DNA of 64,000 nucleotides, from positions 248,001 through 312,000 of the forward strand of contig NZ_QZVR01000002.1 of NCBI RefSeq assembly GCF_003660455.1, given 5' to 3'. Position numbers and translations under genes: made by a program. The notes beneath the pieces were generated by a model. The model searched no databases. It was not told the DNA's origin and saw nothing but the letters and a program-made list of their open reading frames with translations. Positions 56,926 to 64,000 of the stretch are shown here, in pieces. Source of the stretch: Nocardioides ferulae. GTDB lineage: Bacteria; Actinomycetota; Actinomycetes; Propionibacteriales; Nocardioidaceae. Every line of letters starts with the position of its first letter. The stretch's first letter is position 1.

Positions 56926-56995
56926 TGTGGCCCATCGTCTCGAGCCCGGCGCATCACGCCCGCGGGGTGCCCGGCCGACCCGACCCCCGCGTGGC

Positions 56996-57001
56996 TACTC
57001 T
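56996..57001 (+). promoter_or_regulatory. -10 hexamer, leaderless promoter
   Basis: TACTCT ends 7 nt before the ATG at 57009. Confidence 0.5.
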
Positions 57002-57008
57002 CGCCGGT

Positions 57009-58013
57009 ATGGAGATTCGCAACCTGGGAGCCAGCGGCCTGAAGATCTCGGCGATCGCCTACGGCAACTGGCTGACACACGGTTCGCAGGTCGAGGAGGA
57101 CGCCGCTCTGGCCTGCGTGCGCCGCGCCCTCGACGAGGGCATCACGACGTTCGACACCGCCGACGTCTACGCGAACACCGCCGCGGAGACGGTGCTCGGC
57201 AAGGCGCTCGAGGGCGAACGCCGCGAGGGGTTGGAGATCTTCACGAAGGTCTACTGGCCCACCGGGCCAGGCCGGCACAACGACCACGGCCTGTCGCGCA
57301 AGCACATCATGGAGTCGATCGACGGCTCGCTGCGTCGGCTCGGCACCGACTACGTCGACCTCTACCAGGCCCACCGCTTCGACCACGAGACGCCGCTGGA
57401 GGAGACGATGGAGGCCTTCGCCGACGTCGTCCGCCAAGGCAAGGCGCTCTACATCGGCGTCTCGGAGTGGCGCGCGGAGGAGATCCGCGCCGCCCACGCG
57501 CTGGCCCGCGAGTTGCGCATCCCGCTGGTCTCCAACCAGCCGCAGTACAGCATGCTCTGGCGGGTCATCGAGGCCGAGGTGGTGCCCACCAGCGACGAGC
57601 TCGGCATCGGCCAGGTCGTGTGGTCGCCGATCGCCCAGGGAGTCCTCACCGGCAAGTACCTCCCCGGTCAGCCGCCGCCCGCCGGCTCCCGGGCGACCGA
57701 CGAGAAGGGCGGCGCGGGGATGATCGGCCGCTGGATGCGCGACGACGTCCTCGAGCGGGTGCAGCAGCTGCGCCCGGTGGCCGAGGACGCCGGGCTGACG
57801 ATGGCGCAGCTGGCCGTGGCCTGGGTGCTGCAGAACCCGTCGGTGTCGACAGCGATCATCGGCGCGAGCCGTCCCGAGCAGGTCACCGACAACGTCGCGG
57901 CGGCGGGGGTGCGGCTCGAGCCCGAGCTGATGGCCCGCATCGACGAGGTGCTGGACCCGGTCGTCGAGCGCGACCCGGCCCGCACCCAGTCACCGGCCTC
58001 GCGCGACTTCTAG
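57009..58013 (+). CDS. Aldo/keto reductase (Kv-beta-like group)
   Basis: NADPH-dependent reductase of 334 aa with a TIM barrel. The catalytic tetrad is Asp49 and Tyr54 (FDTADVYANTAAE), Lys80 (IFTKVYW) and His122 (YQAHRFD). NADPH contacts are in VVWSPIAQGVLTGKY and AIIGASRPEQVTDN. The sequence type MEIRNLGASGLKISAIAYGN is that of the bacterial relatives of the potassium-channel beta subunit, often called general stress protein 69-like. Leaderless from TACTCT. It converges on the DUF3043 gene with 33 nt between. Confidence 0.93.
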   Translation: MEIRNLGASGLKISAIAYGNWLTHGSQVEEDAALACVRRALDEGITTFDTADVYANTAAETVLGKALEGERREGLEIFTKVYWPTGPGRHNDHGLSRKHIMESIDGSLRRLGTDYVDLYQAHRFDHETPLEETMEAFADVVRQGKALYIGVSEWRAEEIRAAHALARELRIPLVSNQPQYSMLWRVIEAEVVPTSDELGIGQVVWSPIAQGVLTGKYLPGQPPPAGSRATDEKGGAGMIGRWMRDDVLERVQQLRPVAEDAGLTMAQLAVAWVLQNPSVSTAIIGASRPEQVTDNVAAAGVRLEPELMARIDEVLDPVVERDPARTQSPASRDF

Positions 58014-58046
58014 GAGGCGTCGAGCCCGGGCACTGCTGCGCGGGGG

Positions 58047-58649
58047 TCAGCGGTAGTGCTCGGGCAGCTCCTGGCCGATCTTCACCTGGGCCTTCGGCAG
58101 CCGCATGAACTTCATCTGCAGCGCACGCGTGATCGCGTAGTAGGTGGTGCCCTTCGGGCTCTCGCCGGGGAAGCGGCGCGCCAGCTGGCGGCGCAAGCGG
58201 AACCGGATCACCACCATGTCGATGACGATCAGCAGGATCGTGCCCATCAGCACCGTGTTGCCGATGCCGGCCAGCCGGGCGTTGCCGGAGTAGCCGAGGA
58301 TCATCGTCACGACCAGCAGCGGGATCATCAGCTCGATGAACGAGAAGCGGCTGTCGACGAAGTCGCGCACGAAGCGGCGCATCGGGCCCTTGTCGCGGGG
58401 CAGGAAGTAGCGCTCGTCGCCGGCCTTCATCGCCGCCCGGGCCTTCTGGGACTGCTCGGCCCGGGCCGCGCGCTGCGCGCGGGCCAGCTCCTTGCGGGTG
58501 CGGGGTGCCTTGGCGCGGGCCCGGGCGGCCGCCTCGGCCTCCTTGCGGGTCGGCGTCGGGCGCCCCTTGGCTCCCGGTCGGGCCAGGGCCTGCTGCTCGG
58601 CGGGGGCGGGGGTCTCGGTCTTGCTGCGACGGAACACGGGGGCCTTCAC
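58047..58649 (-). CDS. DUF3043 membrane protein
   Basis: A 200-residue actinobacterial protein. The first 90 residues are basic and Ala/Arg-rich (RPTPTRKEAEAAARARAKA), a typical DUF3043 N-terminus. Then DKGPMRRFVRDFVDSRFSFI and two membrane helices (LMIPLLVVTMILGYSG, NTVLMGTILLIVIDMVVIRF). The C-terminus MKFMRLPKAQVKIGQELPEH is cytosolic. GTG 58649 start. Function unknown. Confidence 0.86.
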   Translation of the reverse strand: MKAPVFRRSKTETPAPAEQQALARPGAKGRPTPTRKEAEAAARARAKAPRTRKELARAQRAARAEQSQKARAAMKAGDERYFLPRDKGPMRRFVRDFVDSRFSFIELMIPLLVVTMILGYSGNARLAGIGNTVLMGTILLIVIDMVVIRFRLRRQLARRFPGESPKGTTYYAITRALQMKFMRLPKAQVKIGQELPEHYR

Positions 58650-58906
58650 GGGACGGACGGGCGGGTCGGTCCCAGCCTATCCGCCGGCCCGGCCCGCCGC
58701 GGCCACTGCGTGAGAGCTGCGGCGGGGTCTGCGGTGGGGGTCGATACTCCAGGGCGCCCACGACCGCACCGTCCGGACCGCTGCGCCCGTGCTTGCCCCA
58801 TGCTTGGCGATTGGGCCTAGGGTTGGCTCTGGCTGCAGCCATGCACCATCGGACGCGCCGTGCCGGTGCCTGCGATCGATCACGTCTGTGAGAGGGACCC
58901 CCAGCG

Positions 58907-59698
58907 ATGAGCATGTGGAAGCGGATCAAGCTGATCTTCTCGTCGAAGGCCAACAAGGCCCTCGACCGCGCGGAGGATCCCCGCGAGACGCTGGACTACA
59001 GCTACCAGAAGCAGCTCGACCTGCTCTCGAAGGTACGCCGCGGCGTGGCCGACGTGGCCACCAGCCGCAAGCGCGTCGAGCTCCAGGTCAACCAGCTCGA
59101 GCAGCAGGCCGCGAAGCTGCAGGGCCAGGCCGAGAAGGCGATCTCGGTGGGACGCGAGGACCTCGCCCGCGAGGCGCTGACCCGCAAGTCCGCGCTCGCC
59201 GGGCAGATCCAGGGGCTCCAGGCTCAGCACGCCCAGCTCCAGGGCGAGGAGGAGAAGCTGGTCCTCGCCCAGCAGCGGCTGCAGGCCAAGGTCGAGGCGT
59301 TCCGCACCCGCAAGGAGACCATCAAGGCCACCTACACCGCCGCCGAGGCTCAGACCCGCATCAACGAGGCGGTCTCCGGCATCGGCGAGGAGATGGGCGA
59401 CGTCGGCCTGGCGGTCCAGCGCGCGGAGGACAAGACGGCGCAGATGCAGGCCCGGGCCGGCGCGATCGACGAGCTGATCGCCACCGGTGCCCTCGACGAC
59501 ATGACCGCGGTGAGCGCCGGCGACGACATCTCCCGCGAGCTGGAGTCGATGAGCTCGCAGGCCGACGTCGAGGCCGAGCTGGCGCGGCTCAAGGGGCTCT
59601 CGGCGCCCAAGGCACCGGAGGCGATCGAAGGATCCGGTGAGATCCTCAGCGAGGAGCCGGTGGCCGAGCCCCGCTCCACCGAGGACGGTGCCCGGTGA
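58907..59698 (+). CDS. pspA: PspA/IM30-family envelope-stress protein
   Basis: Membrane-binding ESCRT-III-like protein, 263 aa. The amphipathic N-terminal helix is MSMWKRIKLIFSSKANKALD, followed by a long coiled coil (about 25-190) rich in Gln/Glu/Lys (NQLEQQAAKLQGQAEKAISV). The C-terminal tail (about 210-263) is acidic and likely flexible. It polymerises on damaged membranes. ATG 58907 follows GAGAGGGA. First gene of a pspA-pspAA-htpX-pspAB group; pspAA overlaps it by 4 nt. Confidence 0.93.
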   Translation: MSMWKRIKLIFSSKANKALDRAEDPRETLDYSYQKQLDLLSKVRRGVADVATSRKRVELQVNQLEQQAAKLQGQAEKAISVGREDLAREALTRKSALAGQIQGLQAQHAQLQGEEEKLVLAQQRLQAKVEAFRTRKETIKATYTAAEAQTRINEAVSGIGEEMGDVGLAVQRAEDKTAQMQARAGAIDELIATGALDDMTAVSAGDDISRELESMSSQADVEAELARLKGLSAPKAPEAIEGSGEILSEEPVAEPRSTEDGAR

Positions 59699-59973
59699 TC
59701 ATCCGCATCCTGGGCGAGGGGCAGTTCGACGTGCCCGACACCCTCCTGGACCGGCTCAACGAGCTCGACGCGGCGGTCGAGTCGGCCGTCGAGGCCGGCG
59801 ACGAGACCGCGTTCGCGGCCGCGCTCGGCGAGCTCCTCACCGAGGTGCGCGGCGTCGCCTCGCCGCACGCGATCGACAGCCTCGACGAGTCCGACCTGAT
59901 CCTTCCCCCGGCCGACGCCACCCTGGACGAGGTGCGCGACATGATGCGCGACGACGGGTTGATCCCCGGCTGA
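59695..59973 (+). CDS. pspAA: PspA-associated protein PspAA
   Basis: A 92-residue protein with the PspAA pattern: MIIRILGEGQFDVPDTLLDR then LNELDAAVESAVEAGDETAF, ending LPPADATLDEVRDMMRDDGL. The GTG start overlaps the pspA stop by 4 nt, so it is made together with PspA. Comparative genomics has named this domain as a frequent PspA partner in actinobacteria; its biochemical role is not known. Confidence 0.87.
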   Translation: MIIRILGEGQFDVPDTLLDRLNELDAAVESAVEAGDETAFAAALGELLTEVRGVASPHAIDSLDESDLILPPADATLDEVRDMMRDDGLIPG

Positions 59974-60060
59974 TCCCCGGCTGATCCCACCGGTGCCCGG
60001 CCGGCCGCTCGTCGCGGGGGCCGGTCGCGACTGCTTGTGCGGACCCGGGAGACTGATGGC

Positions 60061-60990
60061 ATGGCACGCACCCGCTTCCTCCCCGACCGTGGTCTGACCG
60101 CCCGGATGACGCTGGTGATGTTCCTGCTCGGGCTGCTGCTGGTCGTGCTCGTGGTCGGCCTGATGCTCGTGGCCGGCAGCAGCGGCTACGGCGCCTTGGT
60201 GCCGTTCATCGGGCTCGCCGGCATCGGCATCGCGTTCTACCAGTGGTACTCCTCCGACAAGGTGGCGATGCGTGCCATGCGGGCCCGCGAGGTCTCCCCG
60301 CAGGAGGCTCCGGAGCTGCACGGCATGATCGACCGGCTGTGTGCGATGGCCGACATGCCCAAGCCCCGCGTCGGGATCGCCGACATGGCCATCCCCAACG
60401 CGTTCGCCACCGGCCGCTCGCCCGACCGCTCGGTCGTCTGCGTGACCACCGGCATCCTGCGCACGCTCAGCGCCGAGGAGCTGGAGGGGGTCCTCGCCCA
60501 CGAGCTGTCCCACGTCGCGCACCGCGACGTGCTGGTGATGACGGTCGCCTCCTCCGCCGGCATCGTGGCCGGCATGCTCGCCCAGGGTTCGCGCTACGGC
60601 GCGTTCCTCGGCGGCAACCGCCGGGGCAACAACAACAGCGCGCTCCCGGTGTGGCTGGTCGTGCTGCTGATCAGCGTGGTCACCTACGTGATCAGCTTCC
60701 TGCTGCTCAAGCTGCTCTCGCGCTACCGCGAGCTCTCGGCGGACCGGGCCGGCGCCTACCTGACGATGAAGCCGCAGGCCCTGGCGTCGGCGCTGCAGAA
60801 GATCACCGGCGAGATGAACACGATCCCCCAGCGCGACCTGCGCGCGACCAAGTCGATGAACGCCTTCTTCTTCGCCCCGGCCATCAGCGGCGTCTCGCTG
60901 CGCACGCTGACCTCCACCCACCCCAGCCTCGAGCAGCGACTCGAGCAGCTCGCCCGGATCCAGGCCGAGCTCGGCCGGCCGACGGCCTGA
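60061..60990 (+). CDS. htpX: HtpX-like M48 membrane metalloprotease
   Basis: Membrane protease of 309 aa for quality control of membrane proteins. Two N-terminal helices (MTLVMFLLGLLLVVLVVGLM, LVPFIGLAGIGIAFYQWYSS), zinc motif HELSH with His147, Glu148 and His151, then two more hydrophobic segments (VASSAGIVAGMLAQ, LPVWLVVLLISVVTYVISFL) and the downstream third ligand in RYRELSADRAGA. ATG 60061 (MARTRFLPDRGL) follows GGGAG. Its place between pspAA and pspAB ties it to the envelope-stress response. Confidence 0.93.
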   Translation: MARTRFLPDRGLTARMTLVMFLLGLLLVVLVVGLMLVAGSSGYGALVPFIGLAGIGIAFYQWYSSDKVAMRAMRAREVSPQEAPELHGMIDRLCAMADMPKPRVGIADMAIPNAFATGRSPDRSVVCVTTGILRTLSAEELEGVLAHELSHVAHRDVLVMTVASSAGIVAGMLAQGSRYGAFLGGNRRGNNNSALPVWLVVLLISVVTYVISFLLLKLLSRYRELSADRAGAYLTMKPQALASALQKITGEMNTIPQRDLRATKSMNAFFFAPAISGVSLRTLTSTHPSLEQRLEQLARIQAELGRPTA

Positions 60991-61006
60991 GGCCCGGAGC
61001 GACGAC

Positions 61007-61600
61007 ATGGGATTCTGGCAGTCGGTCCTCGGGCGCTCCCGCCCCAAGCAGGCCAACCTCGATGCGCTGTTCCTGGTGCCGAGTGCGGCGGTGACGCTGG
61101 AGACCACCCTGGGCCTGCGGCCCACCGGCGAGGGAGCCGTCTGCTTCCGCGCGGCCGGCGGGGCCGCGTTCAGCAACACCCAGGACGACGTACTCCGGCT
61201 GCTGCGGTCGGCGCCGGACGCCCCCGAGGTGAGCGTGAGCCAGGACGACTTCGGCTACACGTGGCTGGTCGTCGACCGCACCGAGGCGGAGCCGGCCGCC
61301 GGCCCCGTCGACGTGGGCGGACTGGTCACCGACCTGCACGCGGTCAACACCTCGCTCGAGGCCGAGGGCTTCGGGCCCGGGCTGCTCTGCTCGCTGGTGC
61401 CGTTCGCCGACACCACCGGACGCCGGGTGGGCCTGGTCTACCTCTACAAGCAGGGCACGTTCTACCCCTTCGCCCCGGCCGGGCGGCAGCAGCGGGACAA
61501 CCTCACCGAGATCCAGGTCCGCGACGCGCTGGCCGGGGAGCTGCCGGTCGAGCGGGAGCTCTCCCGGTGGCTGGCGATCTGGGGTGCGCCGGGGCTGTGA
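61007..61600 (+). CDS. pspAB: PspA-associated protein PspAB
   Basis: A 197-residue soluble protein that fits the PspAB family: MGFWQSVLGRSRPKQANLDA at the N-terminus, FSNTQDDVLRLLRSAPDAPE in the middle and YLYKQGTFYPFAPAGRQQRD near the end. No catalytic motif is visible. It follows htpX by 16 nt, completing the pspA-pspAA-htpX-pspAB cluster. Role unknown beyond the association. Confidence 0.87.
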   Translation: MGFWQSVLGRSRPKQANLDALFLVPSAAVTLETTLGLRPTGEGAVCFRAAGGAAFSNTQDDVLRLLRSAPDAPEVSVSQDDFGYTWLVVDRTEAEPAAGPVDVGGLVTDLHAVNTSLEAEGFGPGLLCSLVPFADTTGRRVGLVYLYKQGTFYPFAPAGRQQRDNLTEIQVRDALAGELPVERELSRWLAIWGAPGL

Positions 61601-61619
61601 GCCCCGGGGGCCGCCGGCA

Positions 61620-62780
61620 CTAGCGACCGGGCAGCGCCAGCATCCGCTCCAGCGCGACCAGCGCCCACCTCTGCGTCTCGGGGTCGACCTCGATGCGGTT
61701 CACGACGGTGCCCTGCGCCAGCGACTCGAGCGCCCACACGAGGTGCGGCAGGTCGATCCGGTTCATCGTCGAGCAGTAGCACACGGTCTTGTCGAGGAAG
61801 ACGATCTGCTTGTCGGGGTGCGCGTCGGCGAGCCGCTTGACCAGGTTCAGCTCGGTGCCGATCGCCCAGCTCGAACCGGCCGGTGCCGCCTCGATGGTCT
61901 TGATGATGAACTCGGTCGACCCCACCAGGTCGGCCTTGGTGACCACCTCGTGGCGGCACTCGGGGTGCACCAGGATGTTGATGCCCGGCACGGAGGCGCG
62001 CAGCTCGTCGACGACGTCGGGGGAGAACCGCCCGTGCACCGAGCAGTGGCCCTGCCACAGGATCATCTTCGCCGCGCGCAGCTGCTCGGGGGTCAGCCCG
62101 CCGTGGGGGCGCAGCGGGTTCCAGACGACGCAGTCGTCGAGGGAGAGGCCCAGCTGGAGCACGGCGGTGTTGCGGCCGAGGTGCTGGTCGGGGAAGAACA
62201 GCACCTTCGCGTCGGGCTTCTGCTCGAACGCCCACTCCAGGGCGACCTCCGCGTTCGAGGAGGTGCACACCACCCCGCCGTTGCGCCCGCAGAACGCCTT
62301 GATGTCGGCCGAGGAGTTCATGTAGGTCACCGGGACCACCGAGTCGACCACTCCGGCGTCGGCGAGCGCGTCCCAGGCGTCCTCGACCTGCGCCAGCCGC
62401 GCCATGTCGGCCATCGAGCAGCCGGCGGCCAGGTCGGGCAGCACGACCTGCTGCTCGGGGGTGGTCAGGATGTCGGCGGACTCGGCCATGAAGTGCACGC
62501 CGCAGAACACGATGTACTCGGCCTGGGGGCGGGCGGCCGCCTCGCGGGCCAGCTTGAACGAGTCGCCGGTGACGTCGGCGAACGCGATGACCTCGTCGCG
62601 CTGGTAGTGGTGACCCAGCACGAACACCCGCTCGCCGAGCGCGTCCTTGGCGGCCCGGGCGCGCGCCACCAGGGCCGGGTCGGAGGCGGGCGGCAGGTCG
62701 CCGGGACACTCGACGCCCCGCTCGGAGAGCGGATCGGCGCCGCGTCCCAGCGGCAGCAGCGGCAGGTCCACGGTCGTCAT
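61620..62780 (-). CDS. nadA: Quinolinate synthase
   Basis: [4Fe-4S] enzyme of NAD synthesis that joins iminoaspartate and dihydroxyacetone phosphate, 386 aa. Cluster cysteines occur in VFCGVHFMAES, HPECRHEV and VCYCSTMNRID. Other conserved blocks: LGHHYQRDEVIAFADVTGDS and VPVTYMNSSADIKAFCG. ATG 62780 (MTTVDLPLLPLG) is 6 nt after a TACGAT hexamer; the frame is open 45 nt further. nadB and nadC are not adjacent in the window. Confidence 0.95.
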   Translation of the reverse strand: MTTVDLPLLPLGRGADPLSERGVECPGDLPPASDPALVARARAAKDALGERVFVLGHHYQRDEVIAFADVTGDSFKLAREAAARPQAEYIVFCGVHFMAESADILTTPEQQVVLPDLAAGCSMADMARLAQVEDAWDALADAGVVDSVVPVTYMNSSADIKAFCGRNGGVVCTSSNAEVALEWAFEQKPDAKVLFFPDQHLGRNTAVLQLGLSLDDCVVWNPLRPHGGLTPEQLRAAKMILWQGHCSVHGRFSPDVVDELRASVPGINILVHPECRHEVVTKADLVGSTEFIIKTIEAAPAGSSWAIGTELNLVKRLADAHPDKQIVFLDKTVCYCSTMNRIDLPHLVWALESLAQGTVVNRIEVDPETQRWALVALERMLALPGR

Positions 62781-62786
62781 GGCGTC

Positions 62787-62792
62787 ATCGTA
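62787..62792 (-). promoter_or_regulatory. -10 hexamer, leaderless promoter of nadA
   Basis: TACGAT on the minus strand ends 6 nt before the nadA ATG. Confidence 0.5.
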
Positions 62793-62849
62793 TGCCGCGT
62801 CGACGCGCTCGGCTCGGCGTCCCACCCCCGCGACATGCGACGCGGAGGC

Positions 62850-63749
62850 TCACAGGAGGGCGCCGCTGTGCAGGTACGGCGCGGGCGGCGCCATGTTGCG
62901 CACCGCCAGGTAGCCGTCGGCGTGCAGCTCGAGGCGGGCCGCCATCCCGACGTCGATCGCCCACTGGTTGGCGGCGGTGACGTGCCGGATCGACACCTGC
63001 TCGCCCGCGTCGGCCAACGTGGCCCACAGCAGACGGGTGGCCGTACGCCGGTTGGTGGCGGCGAGCACCGCGACGTTGCCGGTGACGTCGACGTAGGCAT
63101 ACCCGGAGCCGGTGCTCGAGTCGGAGACGAGCAGTCGCCAGCTCTCCAGCATCACGGGGTGGTCGGGTCCGTGGGCCGCGCCGCGGGTGCGCCGGTCGAC
63201 CGAGTCCATCAGCTCGAAGTCGGCCATCGAGCCCTCGCGGACCTTCTCGACCACGGGGATCGCCGACCGGTCGACCGTGCCCTCCAGGAACATCTGCGGG
63301 TGCAGGTCGAACCCGGCCAGCCGGTAGCGGCGCGCGGCCTTCGGGTCGGCCGACGCCGAGAGCATCCCGCGCAGCGAACCCCGGCCGTGATGCAGCGCGG
63401 CCTCGAGCAGTTGTCGGCCCACGCCCCGGCCCTGCAGCCCCGGGCGCACGACGTAGGTGGCCAGGCACCACAGCAGCTCCCGGTTGAACGAGGTGGCGAA
63501 GCCCAGCAGCCCCGAGCCGTCCTCGGCCGCCCAGCAGCCCCCGGGGTCGGTGCGGACGAGGTGTCTGGTGCGGCGCTCCCAGGTGCGGGCGCCCTCGGCG
63601 GAGCGGGGCTGCGGCGCCGGCCACGACGGCCGAGCCATCCGGGTGTCGAGCTCGAAGAAGCCCTCGGCACTGATCCGCTCGGCGGCGGGCACGTCGGCCT
63701 CGGTCATCGGCCGGATCGTCGGGGCCGGTCCGTCGTCGGTCGAGCTCAT
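62850..63749 (-). CDS. GNAT acetyltransferase, two-domain type
   Basis: A 299-residue protein with an N-terminal GNAT core: TIRPMTEADVPAAERISAEG, then the acetyl-CoA loop YVVRPGLQGRGVGRQLLEAA and MLSASADPKAARRYRLAGFD. The C-terminal half (YAYVDVTGNVAVLAATNRRT) is a second GNAT-like fold without the loop. ATG 63749 (MSSTDDGPAP) is the best start; the frame extends to 63944 without support. Substrate unknown. Divergent from the glycerate kinase gene. Confidence 0.87.
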   Translation of the reverse strand: MSSTDDGPAPTIRPMTEADVPAAERISAEGFFELDTRMARPSWPAPQPRSAEGARTWERRTRHLVRTDPGGCWAAEDGSGLLGFATSFNRELLWCLATYVVRPGLQGRGVGRQLLEAALHHGRGSLRGMLSASADPKAARRYRLAGFDLHPQMFLEGTVDRSAIPVVEKVREGSMADFELMDSVDRRTRGAAHGPDHPVMLESWRLLVSDSSTGSGYAYVDVTGNVAVLAATNRRTATRLLWATLADAGEQVSIRHVTAANQWAIDVGMAARLELHADGYLAVRNMAPPAPYLHSGALL

Positions 63750-63757
63750 CGTGGAGA

Positions 63758-63763
63758 AGCCTA
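63758..63763 (-). promoter_or_regulatory. -10 hexamer of the acetyltransferase gene
   Basis: TAGGCT on the minus strand ends 8 nt before the ATG at 63749, so the leader would be nearly absent. Confidence 0.4.
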
Positions 63764-63876
63764 CCGAGCCCGGTCCGCCCGCCGAGGCGTCGATCCTTCC
63801 CCGCGACACGGCGTGTCTGCGGGAATCAGTGACGGGTCGGCGTCGAGGCAATGTGTGGGACGGGCAGGATGTGCGC

Positions 63877-64000
63877 ATGCGGATCCTGGTCGCCCCGGAC
63901 AAGTTCGCCGGCACCCTCACCGCGGTGGAGGCGGCCGAGGCCATCGCGACCGGGTGGCGCCGACAGGCGCCGGCCGACGAGCTCGACCTGGCGCCGATGG
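63877..64000 (+). CDS. Glycerate kinase, N-terminal part (cut by window end)
   Basis: Forty-one codons are visible: MRILVAPDKFAGTLTAVEAA then EAIATGWRRQAPADELDLAP. The APDKFAGTLTAVEAAEAI pattern is the N-terminal signature of the GlxK/GarK glycerate kinase family, which makes 2- or 3-phosphoglycerate from glycerate. The ATG at 63877 is the natural start. The rest lies outside the window. Confidence 0.85.
   Translation, partial: MRILVAPDKFAGTLTAVEAAEAIATGWRRQAPADELDLAPM

Noticed and set aside
58907-59698. Phage origin for the psp cluster
   Set aside because: The name phage-shock is historical; the genes are chromosomal stress genes and no phage gene is nearby.

Overview
The window looks like chromosomal sequence from a high-GC actinobacterium, most likely a Nocardioides-type member of the Nocardioidaceae. 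The evidence is roughly 70% G+C, frequent GTG starts, many genes with a TANNNT hexamer 6-8 nt before the start codon (leaderless transcription), and a housekeeping gene order (dxr-rip1-ispG-acetyltransferase, then proS, DUF4439 pair, rimP-nusA-ylxR-infB-rbfA-truB-ribF) that I recall from mycobacteria and other actinobacteria. I see no tRNA, rRNA, phage, IS element or CRISPR array.

Region 1 (1-14573) is a polyamine uptake and breakdown island. It holds an AsnC/Lrp regulator (cut by the left edge), a Tat-exported binding protein with a PotA/B/C-like ABC transporter, a FAD amine oxidoreductase, a CoA-acylating aldehyde dehydrogenase, a putrescine-type aminotransferase, an aminobutyraldehyde dehydrogenase, a saccharopine-dehydrogenase-like enzyme and a GabT-like aminotransferase. 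Together these could take putrescine or spermidine to GABA and beta-alanine, then to succinate semialdehyde and acetyl-CoA. Inside the island an orphan terpene-cyclase-fold gene lies between two inverted 32-bp tandem repeat arrays.

Region 2 (14606-34546) is mostly housekeeping: small proteins, a YihY membrane protein, the MEP isoprenoid genes dxr and ispG around a site-2 protease, proS, a ferritin-like/lipoprotein pair, and the translation block rimP, nusA, ylxR, infB, rbfA, truB, ribF.

Region 3 (34536-42486) has a two-component system divergent from an MMPL transporter, then the general PTS: deoR-fruK-HPr divergent from ptsI, sharing one promoter region. Region 4 (42487-49494) has rpsO, pnp, an M16 peptidase, a SatD-family/membrane protein pair behind an unusual AT-rich double palindrome, a methyltransferase and dapB.

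Region 5 (49495-64000) contains a secreted thermolysin-like protease, a polyol dehydrogenase divergent from a mannitol-type PTS permease that would use the EI and HPr of region 3, AzlCD, acetyltransferases, an aldo/keto reductase, the PspA-PspAA-HtpX-PspAB envelope-stress cluster, nadA and the start of a glycerate kinase gene.

The candidates most worth follow-up are the SatD/membrane pair with its palindromic control region, the inverted 32-bp arrays around the orphan cyclase-like gene, and a chain of three overlapping mini-ORFs in the infB leader. All functions are inferred from reading the translations; no database search was run.
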